This document shows positions 42,886 through 53,759 of a stretch of DNA of 64,000 nucleotides, one piece after another. The notes under the pieces are model-generated. The model did not search any database and was not told where the DNA came from. It worked only from the letters and a program-made list of their open reading frames with translations. The position numbers and the translations under genes are program-made. How positions within the stretch are numbered: the first letter of the stretch is position 1; every line of letters starts with the position of its first letter. The stretch covers positions 115,945,134 through 116,009,133 of the forward strand of contig NC_135498.1 of assembly GCF_052857255.1 (NCBI RefSeq). The letters are read 5' to 3'. Source of the DNA: Amblyomma americanum. Its lineage: Eukaryota; Arthropoda; Arachnida; Ixodida; Ixodidae.

Positions 42886-43899
42886 TTTTTCATTAACTAA
42901 TAATACTATCAAGCTATTCGCGCTCCGAGCTATGTGGCGGTAGTGATAGAGAGATGTGCGCTGCATTCATGTGGGCTGCAGCGCTGTGGCCGTAACACGG
43001 CATTATTACAGCAATGCGCGGTGACCTTGATAACATTGCTGCAGAAACGCGGCACTGGAGCATAGGCTGCCGGAATAAATTAGGTAAATTGATATTGACT
43101 ATGAAAAAGTTGCAGACACGCATAACTGGCTCTCTAGGTCATTGGACACCTAAATTGCGTTTTCAGATACGTGGCGGTGGCATCCGCCTGGAAAAAGTGC
43201 TTTTGCACAATATTTCGTGCGTAGCAATGCTAAACCACCACCATTTGTTTTCTGCAAATTGTTAAATCAAACGTAAGAGCTTTCTTCTCTGTCAGCTGTA
43301 ACTTCGTGTTCCCTCCACAATCGCTTATATTTACTAGGCAGGCACCACGAATAACTGACAAAAAAACCCTGACAGGATGGTTACAACTATGTAACGCGAG
43401 GTTCAGCAATAGCTGCTTAGACGTTAATTCCTGGGGATATATTCCTCGCGCACTGTTGCAGTGGTCAAGTGATGCACCCCTGCACTGGCAGGCGGCTGTT
43501 CCAAACAGAGTCGCCTGTAGGCTTATGGGACCCAGGTTGGCCGTGACATAAGGTCACATGACATTAATAGCACGTCACGTGGCCGTGAGATTAACGCAGC
43601 CACTGGTTACGCCGACGAGAAAGCCAGGGACGGGCGCCCAAAACCTATCGCTGTAAAACCAGTTTTAATGATGACGTCATTTTGACCTCACTGCAAAATA
43701 TGATTTTGAAACCGGGCGGCTTTGCGTCACACTAGTAATTAGCATGTGGTCGCTCTCACAGCGAATCACAGTGGTAATATGGCACCGAATGGTGGCCATG
43801 CCTGTCGAGAATTGGGCCGCAGAGGACACTTGTCAATAAAATCGCGTCTGGCGAAGGTTTCAAGGAAAGAAATATTGTTAACGCATTAGCGTTACAGGC
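42886..43899. other. No recognised feature
   Basis: Unassigned DNA. GGTTGGCCGTGACATAAGGTCACATGAC near 43536 resembles parts of SINE family 3 but could not be aligned over length. Confidence 0.4.
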
Positions 43900-44240
43900 C
43901 CTGTTTACCAGAAAACCTGGTGTCGGCATTGTAGGCGTCGGCTTTGTGAGCGGAAAATCACAGGCATGACTCTGGAAGGTGGTCCCCAGCGAGAAACCTA
44001 GGAAGTAGGTGGGCCAACGAGGTCAGGTGACCTTGCGGCGTCTTCACAACCTGCCCACCGGAGAGTGAGCAAACCGGCCACCGTGGCAGGTGACAGGTAG
44101 ATTCTCATGAAGAGTACACACAAGCCCCACAACTGCGAGTACCTGCCATTGCAGGGCAGTGGCGCATCGCTTAAGCGCTGCTTCGCTGTGCCAGAAGGGG
44201 TATGAGGACTCCCAAGATTTTATGAATTTAAAGTAAAGAA
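43900..44240 (-). mobile_element. SINE family 3, best copy
   Basis: On the minus strand the head reads TGGCACAGCGAAGCAGCGCTTAAGCG (44192-44166), a tRNA A-box with the usual TTAAGCG that follows it. A weak B-box lies near 44145-44125. The body (ACCTGCC..GTGGCAGG..AACCTGCCCACCGG..GTCACCTGACC) matches 57460-57770 and partly 3845-4000. Confidence 0.6.
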
Positions 44241-44515
44241 TGACCTTCTATATATATGGGAATTAACACATTGGTCATACGCTTAAGGCGCAGCTTGTGC
44301 CCCCTCCGATTTTGCGAAAGACTCGTACAGAAGCATAATTAATACATGTGCCGATTTGCTCCTTATTCTGAAACGCCTCGAATAATTCGGTTTTAATTCC
44401 GCTCAGCAATGGCTCACATGAACAGGCTTCGACAAATTTGATCCGCTTTCTCTTTTAGAGCGCAGCTCTTAAGCACGCGTTATTGGGTTTCGTTCGGTGT
44501 AATATGTTTGGGTGT

Positions 44516-44546
44516 GGCTCGGTGTTTGGCTTGGTTACACCGAGCC
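44516..44546. repeat. Short perfect hairpin
   Basis: GGCTCGGTGT (44516-44525) pairs with ACACCGAGCC (44537-44546) across an 11-nt loop, just beyond the AT-rich tail of the neighbouring SINE. Confidence 0.6.
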
Positions 44547-44565
44547 AAACCATAAACAAATAAAC

Positions 44566-44720
44566 TTTGTCGCGAGTCGGATTTGAGTCCGCGGCGCCGC
44601 GAACAGGTCAGTTTCGCTGGCCACTGCTCCAGAGCACTAGGCTGTCGCCGCCGCCAATCACGCTTCGTTTCAACTGCAACACACTAGCGCCGCGCTGTGA
44701 ATTGCACATCGTCGCGCAGT
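44566..44720 (-). mobile_element. SINE family 2, copy 2
   Basis: On the minus strand, GGAGCAGTGGCCAGCGAAAC is followed by a GGACTCAAATCC B-box (44590-44579). The tRNA-like region then ends and an AT-rich tail (TTTGTTTATGG) begins. It matches copy 1 at 42736. Confidence 0.65.
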
Positions 44721-44733
44721 GCACAAGAATATA

Positions 44734-44829
44734 CATGGTGGGTGAACAGTGCAACAAAGTCGGGACAAAGGCAAGACAAGCGCTTGTCTTGCCTTTGTCC
44801 CACCTTTGTAGCGCTGTTCACTCACCATG
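44734..44829. repeat. Near-perfect 96-bp palindrome
   Basis: Arms of 48 bp (44734-44781 and 44782-44829) meet with no spacer at AAGC/GCTT. About five mismatches lie mostly in the outer half. The right flank continues with CTTACCAACTCG, the reverse complement of the CGAGTTGGTAAG-type text seen at the left of the 40535 element, so the two belong to one foldback-related group. Confidence 0.85.
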
Positions 44830-46479
44830 AATGCTTACCAACTCGTCCAAACCTCTGCTTTACGCAAGAATATACAACTCATATTCCTGCGACCTACTGT
44901 TGCGGAAACTGCCTGTACAGTCAATATGTATATCCCCCATTGTTAAATTGTGGATGAATACAACCGAGCCCGCTTGTTTCGTTTCGCACTTGGTCTTCTT
45001 GTATCGCACAATGTCTGAGTAAAAGCCGTTCAGCTTGCCTGCGACAGAAAAGAACTTAATCATCATAACTGCTCGCTACATTGTTGACCCTAAGTGCTAC
45101 TTGGTGGAAATAAGGAACTACAATTAGTCGTCTCATTCCAAAAATCAGCTTGGCTCTTTAAGTGCTCTTGCTTTTGTGAAGCCGTGCCTTGCCTACGGCA
45201 ACAATTATATAGGGGGAGATCCAGCTGACATTTCGTTTAATAAAATTACCTAAATTGTCCTCAACTTGTTAGTGCACGACTTGCGGATAGCTCACTTGCC
45301 AGGATAAGAGTAGAGACTGCCCCTTTTCAAAGCCTTAGAATGCGCCAAGCGCATAGGTAGCAAGTCTGTCTTCCTCACCGTCAGTACACGGTAAAAAAAT
45401 GTTTTGCAGACTGATTGACATCTGCCAGTTATTACGCAAATCAGCAAATTTACGCGATAGGGTAAGGAAATCGTTCCGCTGAGAACCCAGCGTCGGCCTG
45501 CGTCCCGCGTCAATCGGAAAAAAACCCAGAATTTTCAAATAAAAAAGAAACTAGCTGGCATTGTCGAACTGCTGAACCTTCAGAGAGACGGGTTGGATGG
45601 CGTGTGGGGAACAGCGCACGAAGCTTAACATAGTATTAGCTTATATGCACATTGTAAAGAGCACCTTGCTTGACTTTGATTAGATGGGCTACCGACAGGA
45701 AATAGTACTAAAATTGCCTTACCTGCACCGCCTACGGCACAACCAGCTTTATTGTTGACAGATAGTAGGTTGAGGTGTTGAAATGATTAAGAAAAAGAGC
45801 CTACCTCGCTCCACTAATGCATCGCCGGGCTAATTTTATATGTAATATAATTAATGAGTCCCAAGGGCAATTGGCGTCTTGCCAGTGGAAGGTAGAAATA
45901 AATATGAAAGTGCTAGTATAGCGGCCCACAGCCGGGGAAACGGGCTCGGGGAGACTCCCTTGATCTTCACTGGGAAGTAAAGTAGCACGTATGGGTGGGC
46001 TATGCAGAATGGGAGATTGATTGTTGGGTATAGATTATAAGACTTCGGGTGGCAATGAGGTCATCGAGTTTTCTCCTTGATATTTGGCCGATCTGTTGAC
46101 TCTTTTTAAGGCCTGCCTGGCCAGGGCAGTGAGAGCGTTCAGATCTTCCATTGATGTGGCCTCTGCTCTTGGGGTACCATTTTACCCAACAGACGCACTC
46201 GAGCTCCGACCGAGGAGATAAAACCTATCGACCTGGGGCCACTCCCTGACACCAGGTTCCGTAGTCCTTACCAACCACCGGCCCAGGTGGTCGGTTGTTC
46301 CTACTCACGTGAAGGACGGGAGGGGTTTCTGGTCCTCCCAGTTACTCTATATCCGAGTGCTTTTCAGATCGCTGTCTATTTAAAAACCTTTTGACTTTAA
46401 ATCACCGCCTTCCGTGCCTGATTTCACGGATGCCTCAGTGCATCCAGGAACGGGGGCACCGCGAGCAGGTACCGATAGG

Positions 46480-46482
<3 letters not shown>
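44830..46482. other. No recognised feature; GC-rich repeat-like block 45900-46400
   Basis: The block at 45900-46400 differs in composition from its AT-rich neighbours. On the minus strand it encodes a short SMEDLNALTALARQALKRVN-type stretch reminiscent of LINE C-terminal helices. No catalytic motif was found, so I leave it unassigned. Confidence 0.3.

Positions 46483-46510
<28 letters not shown>
46483..46510. repeat. 28-bp poly-C run
   Basis: Uninterrupted C from 46483 to 46510. A 13-bp poly-G follows at 46703-46715. Together they create a poly-Gly artefact in the minus-strand ORF at 46424-46804. The true length may be uncertain because homopolymers are error-prone. Confidence 0.9.
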
Positions 46511-46514
<4 letters not shown>

Positions 46515-46857
46515 GACATACATTTTATTGGGACTAAATAAAGAAACCAACTACCACAGCGAGTGCCGATTTTGGTAGGCACTTTGTGGCAACCACGGCA
46601 GAAGTGATTTAAATCTTTGTTCGACTCCAGCTGCGTTTGTCTTGCTCGCGGAAAAATCGTGCAGTCGAGAGCTACTGCATGTGTGAAATTACAAACCGAA
46701 GGAGGGGGGGGGGGGCAGCAAGTTGAGTCACTAACAACTACTCGAAAGAGGCAACAGCCTCGAAAGAGGCTAGCAGTATGTTCCAAATAAATAAATATTG
46801 ACAATTGTCTTTGCGCTCTGGAATTTGTTTTAAGAGCGTTAGCTTTTACTCAAGATG

Positions 46858-47005
46858 TTTCGAGATTTCGTGGGGTCTGCTACCACCCTGAGATCACTGC
46901 ACCATCTGTGCCAGCAACTACCCATCACGTTTCGAGGTTTCGTGCGGTTTGCTACCGCCCTGAGATCACAGCGTCATGTGTGGCAGCTACTAGAAAACGG
47001 CACAT
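46858..47005 (+). repeat. Two-unit 72-bp tandem repeat
   Basis: TTTCGAG(A/G)TTTCGTG(G/C)GGT(C/T)TGCTACC(A/G)CCCTGAGATCAC starts at 46858 and again at 46930. The units are about 80 percent alike. The 65-codon ORF across them simply repeats itself and has no known motif. Confidence 0.75.
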
Positions 47006-47369
47006 CACGATGGATGGATAAGGCTGAAGCCTTTAGATCGGGCGGTGATTAAAGCCACCTATTCATGCTTTTGAAATTTTACTCTTGTCTTGATTTTAGC
47101 CATCAATCAGGTAACCTTCGCTTGGTTACTTCTACCCACTTAAAATCTACTTTTCCTTCACGGTCCTTTAACCCTTCGAGACTTCTAGCGCCATCTACAA
47201 TAGCATTGTAGAAATAACCACCTGCCGCATGCCAATGATGAAGTCACGGTCTAATAGGGTGGATAGAGGTGGATGGATGGATGGATGAAAAAAAATTTTT
47301 ATTGGCGACAAATTTAAAATGTTCTTGACCCTTACGGGTAACTGGGCGCCGTGGTCGATCCTCGGTCTA

Positions 47370-48487
47370 GGATGCCGCACTTGACAGCTGCTAGCGTGGC
47401 TCTGCGTACGAGAAATCGTTCCACTCCCTCGTCCTGGCTGTCCAGCAAGTTCTCTCACTGCGCCAAACTCGGGTGGTCTGTTTTAGGATCTAAGTCCACC
47501 TTAACGCAGGTCCATGTGGCATGCTCTAGTGTAGGTTTACCCTGGCACCACGGACATTTGTCTACATATTGTGTACGGTAAATTTTGTGTAGTTTGTGCA
47601 GGCGCGGGTATGTACTGGTTTGCAATGTGCGCCACTCTACAGCCTCCTCTTTGAATAGCCTTTTGTGTGGGGATGGGTAGCGTTTCTGCTGACCCCTGCA
47701 ATGATCGAGTATGTCTGAGTACGTGGGGGTAACAGGGCCAAATGTGCCCGTGGTGCAAACTGCTGAGTCTGCTCGGTTGACGTACCATCGAGCTAACTTG
47801 TCTACTGCCACGTTGCCCCTCATCCCCTCATGACCTGGGAGCCATACTATAGTACGTTTAGTGTTCATGTGTCTTCTCGTCGTGTGTAGAATATGACTGG
47901 CGATGCTGTCAATCCTGCCTCTTGTGTAGTTTCTGCGTGCCTGTTTAGAGTCCGTCACTACAGTGATGTTCTGTCCTGTTGCGTTGCCATTCGATTTTGC
48001 CAGATCAACGGCGGCCTCTTCAGCTGCCTCTATGCTTGGGTTGTTTATCGTTACACTGGTTGTCTTCTTCCCTCCTTCGTCTTCTACAACGGCGATCGTT
48101 TTGCGTTGGTATCACTTGGTATCGGTACTTTGCTGCGTCCGTGTAGACTACGCTGAGAATGTCGCTGGATTCCCTGCTGAGTGCTCGGACTCTGGCTTGT
48201 CGTCTTTCATGGTTTATATTGGGGTCCATGTGTCTGGGTACGGGTCTTACCCGGATGTTGTTTCTCTGTTCATTACTAACCTGTTCCTTCTCTTTTTGTG
48301 CGCCCAGGGGTAGCCCTAATTTCTCCATTAGGTGTCTTCCCGTTCTGGTTTGAGTGAGTCTGTCCGTTTGCGCACTACGTTGCACTTCTCGTAGTTCGTC
48401 GAAAGTGTTCGATACTCTCAGTGCTATTAGCTTTTCGGTTGGTGTTGACATTAGAACTTTGAGCGCCATTTTGTATGCTTTGCGTAA
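47370..48487 (-). pseudogene. LINE ORF2: thumb, RNase H and Zn C-terminus
   Basis: Leftward: LRKAYKMALKVLMSTPTEKLIALRVSNTFDELREVQ (thumb), VVYTDAAK (RNase H Asp, about 48090), a frameshifted stretch with EAAVDLAKSNGN (Glu), VVTDSKQARRNY (about 47955, Asp), IVWLPGHEGMRGNVAVDKLARW (47850, last Asp), then CPWCQGKPTLEHATWTC (about 47560-47510). A frameshift lies between about 48090 and 47960. Catalytic residues survive in separate frames, so the insertion is fairly recent but inactive. Confidence 0.85.
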
Positions 48488-48793
48488 GAATAAAAAAAGG
48501 TACACGGAAACACGACTTCCAAATCACCCTGAAACTCGGAGACGAGACAATACCTGAGAAAACGGAAGTGACAGTGCTTGGAATGTGGCTGCAAAACACA
48601 GGGCGATGTAGCAAAACCATAGGCTCTCTTACCAACACTACAGAGCTAGTCGCCGGAATAGGGCGAAGAGTCAGCAGTAAAAAGAAGGGGATGAGAGAAC
48701 AGGACACCCTAAGACTCCTAGACAGTCTCGTCACGAGCAGGGTAACGTACAGTCTCCCCTACCACGAACTAAACAAGCAAGAGACTCAAGTGT
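48488..48793 (+). pseudogene. Inverted 5' part of the same LINE (RT thumb)
   Basis: One open frame: HDFQITLKLGDETIPEKTEVTVLGMWLQNTG, IGRRVSSKKKGMREQDTLRLLDSLVTSRVTYSLPYHELNKQ. This is the RT region directly preceding the thumb segment that starts the minus-strand piece. It is truncated before the YADD region. Confidence 0.85.
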
Positions 48794-48804
48794 ATAGAGG
48801 TGGA

Positions 48805-49055
48805 ACTGAGTATTATATTGGGGGACGAAATGGCGGCATAGTTTCAGTTTCTCGAATTCAAGATGGCAGCAATAACGATTAGTTGTGCCCTCCGATCCCT
48901 TTCCTTCCTTCAAAAACATCATATAAACGGTAGGTAAGGGACCGTTACATAAGTATACATTCGTTCCGCCATGTAAATTCTGACGACAAGGGGCACCCAT
49001 CCGGGGACCGTTGTGTACTGAATTTGGTAGGCAAATAAAACGCTATGGGTTGTGG
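48805..49055. other. No recognised feature
   Basis: Target-side flank of the inverted LINE. Nothing identifiable. Confidence 0.45.
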
Positions 49056-49325
49056 TACAGAAATAAAACCACAATTAAATTATAGGTAAGCATTGTATAA
49101 TTGCAATTACTAATTGAAGCGTTACCATATCGCACCGCAACCCGAATTCTAGGCCCACCTTGACGCACCAAACGAAGCAAATTCCGTTTAGGACGTATCT
49201 TGAAAGGGTGCAACTGGACAGTGGGTAGACGTGCGTCGTAATGTCTTTGATAGATGGCGCTTGGCATCGATCACTCCACTAACGCTCGTTACATAAACGG
49301 TTTCCGGACGGTGGTGACGTTTTTT
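49056..49325 (-). repeat. Dispersed repeat family D, copy 1
   Basis: About 270 bp aligns with 54139-54535. Landmarks are AATAAAACCACAA, GAAGCGTTACCATATCGCACCGCAA, CGAAGCAAATTCCGTTTAGGACGTATCTTGA, GATAGATGGCGCT and CTAACGCTCGTTAC. In both copies the minus strand keeps an open frame containing KIRPKRNLLRL, GPRI and AVRYGNASI. Class unknown. Confidence 0.75.
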
Positions 49326-49360
49326 CCCATTCGTTTTTTTTTTCATTTCTTGCATGTAGA

Positions 49361-49608
49361 CGGCCGCCACGGTGGCTCAGGGGTTATAGCGTTCGGCTGC
49401 TGACACGAAAGACGCGGGTTCGATCCCGGCCGCGGGGGTCGAATTTCGATGGAGGCAAAATTCTAGAGGCCCGTGTACTATGCGATGTCAGTGCACGTTA
49501 AAGAGCCCCAGGTGGTCGCAATTTCCGAAGCCCTTCACTACGGCGTCCCTTATAACCTGAGTCGCCATGGGACGTTAAACCCCCATAAACCCATGACTCC
49601 ATAAAAGT
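49361..49608 (+). mobile_element. Ruka-type SINE, full length
   Basis: The cleanest head in the window: A-box GGTGGCTCAGGGGTTATAGCG (from 49371) and B-box GGGTTCGATCCCGG (from 49417). The body ends GGGACGTTAAACCCCCATAAACCC. ATGTAGA occurs on both sides (49354-49360 and 49609-49615), a possible 7-bp duplication. Confidence 0.92.
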
Positions 49609-49615
49609 ATGTAGA

Positions 49616-52329
49616 TCGCTGAAGACAGCGACGGGCTATTTGCGAAAAAAAATAAATACCGATAAAAGACTGACAATTCGGACGGATAAAAGAAGACATA
49701 AAAACGCCACCTTGTATTACTTCAAAGCGTATCAAAGCCTGTCGCAGTTCTGAACGGCGTAATCACATCGGTGTTGGTATAGTGGCGCCGTGCCGAAGCA
49801 TTACCACTCTGCATATAGCGGCAAACCGCCGACTAAATGCCAGAGCCGAAATGCACCACTGATCTGATAAAAAACTGAACAAGTGAAAATGACTTCTGCT
49901 GCACAACTATGACGAACGAAATCGAGTGCATTGCCCTTTCTAAATGTGAACGCCCTAACGTAGTTCATAGCAACAGCCATTGCGACGTCGTCCACTGACG
50001 CGGCCAACGCCTTATCGCGCACTGCTTTGCGGTGACATATATGCTGCAGAATAGTGAGGACATTGCGTGTTAAACCAATCTTTCAGTTGCCGCATGAAGC
50101 ATGAGAGGTCTCATTATGCATCATACAGACGAATACAGGAAAGGAGACATCTGGCCGCTCTATTGATGGATATAACCAACACGCGGGATAGGATAACGTA
50201 AATGTGACAGACAGGACCTCAGGTCCAGTTGCGCATAAAATATTCTAAAAAGAATAATTGAATGCACTCGGAAGCAAGTTTTTCTGGCAGAGCCACACAA
50301 TGCGCTACTCGTGCCTTTTACCACTCGTAGCGCCACAATCGGTGACGCCGCCATTAGCGGCCGATTTCGTTCCCAAAACGAAACTTTGGCGGCCGTTTCA
50401 TCACTATTGGTAGTGCTGATTGTCTGGAAAAAGTTAGGATTAAGTGGGATGCACTATCTCAAAATCGCGCTAAAATATTTAGGCGTAATCATTCTTAAAA
50501 TGGAAATAAATCAGTGTGTGCAAGGCTGAGAGCAAACCCACGCACTTCACGTAGGTGAGCTTAGAATAGCCCTTTGTTGGGCTAGTTCAGCTGATCTGAT
50601 GATCAGCAGGTGAGCTCATCGCTGATTTTCAAGGAAGATGCTACACAAACACCCACAAAAGTGAGGACGCCGAACACAGGCGCATGAACAGAGGTATGGT
50701 CTCTCTCTCTTTTGTGCGTTGTTTAAACCTTGTTTAAAGTACCTTGTTTAAAAATTAGCATTCAGAGCAACTAGCCTGGAGCTGATTTGCTTTCTGTAAA
50801 AAAAAACTCGTACAGCAAACGTGAATGCCCTATCTTTGCAACTGTAAGGATCACCTGAAAAATGATATGAGGCTGCAATTCTTCCTTTGTTGGACTATTG
50901 ATTTTATAATGCGAGGTTTTCAGCGTAAACGCAGAGTTGTAACGTAGCTTGTATAGAATCTTATGAGTTCAAAACATGGCGGCTTATGGTACAGAGCCAG
51001 CGCTGTTTTCGAAGTTCGCTGACAAGTGAATAATTACACCAGAATTAAGAAAAACGTGATATCATATACACGTGATATTTGCTTTGTGAAAAAATTCTCG
51101 AACCTCTAGAGGTTCAGCTCCATATACGAGACAACGACGAGAAAAGAACACACGACGAGAGCAGTCTACGGACGCTATTTTGTTTGTCCGCGCTCGTTGT
51201 GTCTTTTTCATCTTTGCTTCGTGTGTCGCGCTGAGGTTCAAGGTGCTAATGCCTGAGAGGTACAGTTATAGGTATGGTAATAGCGCTTTGAGAGTCGTTC
51301 CTGTGCACCCGAGATTGCGCACATTAGGAGGTGACAGAATTGTGCCGATCCCGTTTAGCTCACGTAAAAAGAGAAAACGGTGCAAATTTTAACCAAACCG
51401 GTGTAGCAGGAATTCGGCTATGAACTGGGGTTCCCTTTTGTTTTAATGTGGGTGGTTCATGTCAGCCCCGGCGGGACCCGGTGGGCGACCACTGCTTCGG
51501 GCGCCCACGCAAGCCCAGGTGGGCTGTGCACGAGAGCCCTGATCGGTACCTTTTTGACCGATTGATGCACCTCCTGTTGGGCTTCCCACATTCGGACTGC
51601 ATTGCCTGATGTGACTAGCTCACCTAGCTCGCCCATCGGTCCTACATTGGTCAGATGTGGGTAGCCACTGAGGACAAACGTTAGGATTTTATTTCGCTTA
51701 GCTCCCGCGCTACGGAGAAAAGGCCGATAAGTATTCTAAAAGGGCAATCCCAAAAAAGGCTTTCCCAAATGTTTCCCACAGAAGTCCAATGTGGGTACTT
51801 GAGGAGCAACCCCGCCACAAATTTCCCATTGTACCCTCAAGAAGTATTACATCATTCAATAATTTTTTTTTAATATCAGCCTCATGTAAGCAGCCCACCG
51901 TCATTTTGGTTTTAAGCACAGGGCAAATCTAAGCTGCCTATATTGAGCCAGTGTTGCGCCTTGCGCCGGCAGCCCATATCATCCCGGCGATGCTGTGCGT
52001 TTCGTAAACAACCAATGAGTGTTTTTTGAACTGTACCGTGGTTGCAACTTAAAGAAGAATGAAAAGGAAATTGCACGGGCCTGGCCACTGGCCCAAGTTG
52101 AGTCACAATTGTTGGCACGTGAAGACAGAGGAGAGTTGAAAGATATGTGAGAGGTAAGATTTAAAGAAGAGACACGCGTCGCAACAACTGCGTCTGCCGA
52201 AGCGACGACGCCGGTTTTAGCAAGAGATGTACCAGTAGCAAGGAGCGCTCGCTTAAACTGGCTACAGCCACTATATCTTAGCTCCGAAGGGCCAGGTGAT
52301 TGTGCGTGTTTAGCTTCAATTAGGATTGA
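49616..52329. other. No recognised feature
   Basis: About 2.7 kb without recognisable domains. A GC-rich phrase near 51470-51560 looks unlike its AT-rich surroundings but has no partner here. Confidence 0.4.
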
Positions 52330-53110
52330 CTTGGTTTCTCCCGCGTAGAGCCCACTTTTAAGTTGCACATGCCCTCAAGAACCCTACAAGGACCTAATAT
52401 GGGGCGCATATGTGCGCGCCTTTTTTCCAACGCCACCGTGGTGGCTCAGTGGTTATGGCGCTCGGCTGCTTACCCGGAAGAGGCGAGTTCGATCCCGGTT
52501 ATTGCGGTTGAATTTCGATGAAGGCGAAATTCTAGAAGGCCGTGTGCTGTGCGGTATCAATGCAGGTTAAAGAACCCCAGGTGGTCGAAATTTCCGGAGC
52601 CTTTCGCTACCGCGTCCGTCATACTCTGAGTCGCTTTGGGACGTTGAACCCCCACACACCAAAAACCTTTTTTTCCAGCCCCGCCACGGCTGATATGGGT
52701 CCTACAGCGTTTATGTGTGGGTGGCCTCAGTTGGGGTACCTAGGCTTTATCATATACAGCCCGCATTTATAATGCATTTGCGCTCAAGTGCGATGCAGGA
52801 AATCAATGTGGGCACGGCCGTTTTCAAGCCCCGCCACGGAGGGCGTGGAACCTAAAGCGGTTTTGTGTGGGCAGCCCCAATTTTGTCTGACGAGGTTTTT
52901 CTCACATAGAACACGCATTTATGTTGCACCTGAGTCGTGTACCCTACAAGGAACTCATATAGCAGTATTTGGGCAAGCCCCATTTTCAGCCCCTCCATGA
53001 CCGAAGTAGGACGTACAGCGGTACTTTGTGGGCTGCCTCGCTTGACATAGCTGAGGTTCTTTTTCATAAAGCATACACTGACATGACATCAGCACTCAAG
53101 TACCCGACGA
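52330..53110 (+). repeat. Diverged tandem repeat, 150-160 bp period
   Basis: The marker CCCCGCCACGG occurs at 52679 and 52829 and as CCCCTCCATGA at 52989. Each is followed by CCTA(C/A)AGCG-type text, a TGTGGGC(A/T)GCC phrase and CATTTAT(G)TTGCACC. A further unit end at 52345-52395 (GTTGCACATGCCCTCAAG..CCCTACAAGGA) matches 52917-52952. A SINE interrupts the first unit. Confidence 0.65.
52430..52665 (+). mobile_element. Ruka-type SINE inside the tandem repeat
   Basis: A-box GGTGGCTCAGTGGTTATGG (from 52439) and B-box GAGTTCGATCCCGG (from 52486), then the full body to GGGACGTTGAACCCCCACACACC. CCTTTTTTCCA on the left (52419-52429) is repeated with one extra T on the right (52666-52677), a target duplication. 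The flanking units join cleanly when the SINE is removed. Confidence 0.92.
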
Positions 53111-53759
53111 TGGACGGATGTGGACTAGATATAGAAATGTAACTTGAGTTAATTATTTCTTTATTTTCAATACCCTCGAGTGCCGAGTGGGGAACAACAG
53201 CAAAAAAAAGCTCAAAAGCGTGAAAATTAAGTAGGTAAAACTTAAGATTACGCAACATTCTAAGAAAGCGAAAAAATAAAGCACATGAAAAAAACACAGA
53301 AACAACACCAAAAATAACGCATAAAGCTGAATGATAGGAGCACTGGAAAAATTGCGAAGAAATGATGAAGTAAAAATAACTAACTCCGAGACTGACAAAC
53401 GAAGTAGTCGTGTATGCCTGCCACATCAGCGTGAAGGTAGTCCCACTCTTTCGATGCGCATTCCACTCTGCTATGGTTCGGAAAGAACGAGGAACTATAT
53501 GTGGTAGTTTTAGTCTGCTGCATAACAATTGTTTTTCTATGCTTACTTCTTGTTTCCCTTGAGTTACAAAATTCATGTATGAGTCAAATGTGATTTTTGT
53601 TTAAGTGTTGACGATATCAAAAAATTTTGTGGACGATTTAGTTTACGCCGAAATTCTACAGTGGGAGGCCAGATCGTGTTCTAAGATTAGTGAATAAATC
53701 TCGTGTACTGTATGTATGGTAGAAAAATCTAAGACCTTTCTTTTGTGTGCTTTTGTATG
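53111..53759. other. No recognised feature
   Basis: AT-rich. The minus-strand ORF at 53064-53576 is hydrophobic by composition only, with no family signature. Confidence 0.4.

Larger units (their letters stand above)
47263..48804 (-). mobile_element. 5'-inverted I/R1-like LINE with 11-bp target duplication
   Basis: ATAGAGGTGGA flanks the unit exactly (47263-47273 and 48794-48804). The 3' part (about 48487 down to 47274) is on the minus strand and ends in AATAAAAATTTTTTTTCATCC and an (ATCC)n tail. The 5' part (about 48488-48793) lies on the plus strand. In coding order the plus piece ends SLPYHELNKQETQ and the minus piece begins LRKAYKMALKVLMSTPTEKL, so they are adjacent parts of one ORF2. 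One duplication around both pieces shows a single insertion event with 5' inversion by twin priming. Confidence 0.9.

Noticed and set aside
49371..49431. Possible functional tRNA gene with good A and B boxes
   Set aside because: The boxes sit in a Ruka-type SINE head repeated at several sites with a long conserved non-tRNA body; no complete cloverleaf can be drawn.
53064..53576. Hydrophobic minus-strand ORF resembling a membrane protein
   Set aside because: AT-rich DNA gives Phe/Leu/Ser-rich ORFs by chance; no family signature or gene structure.
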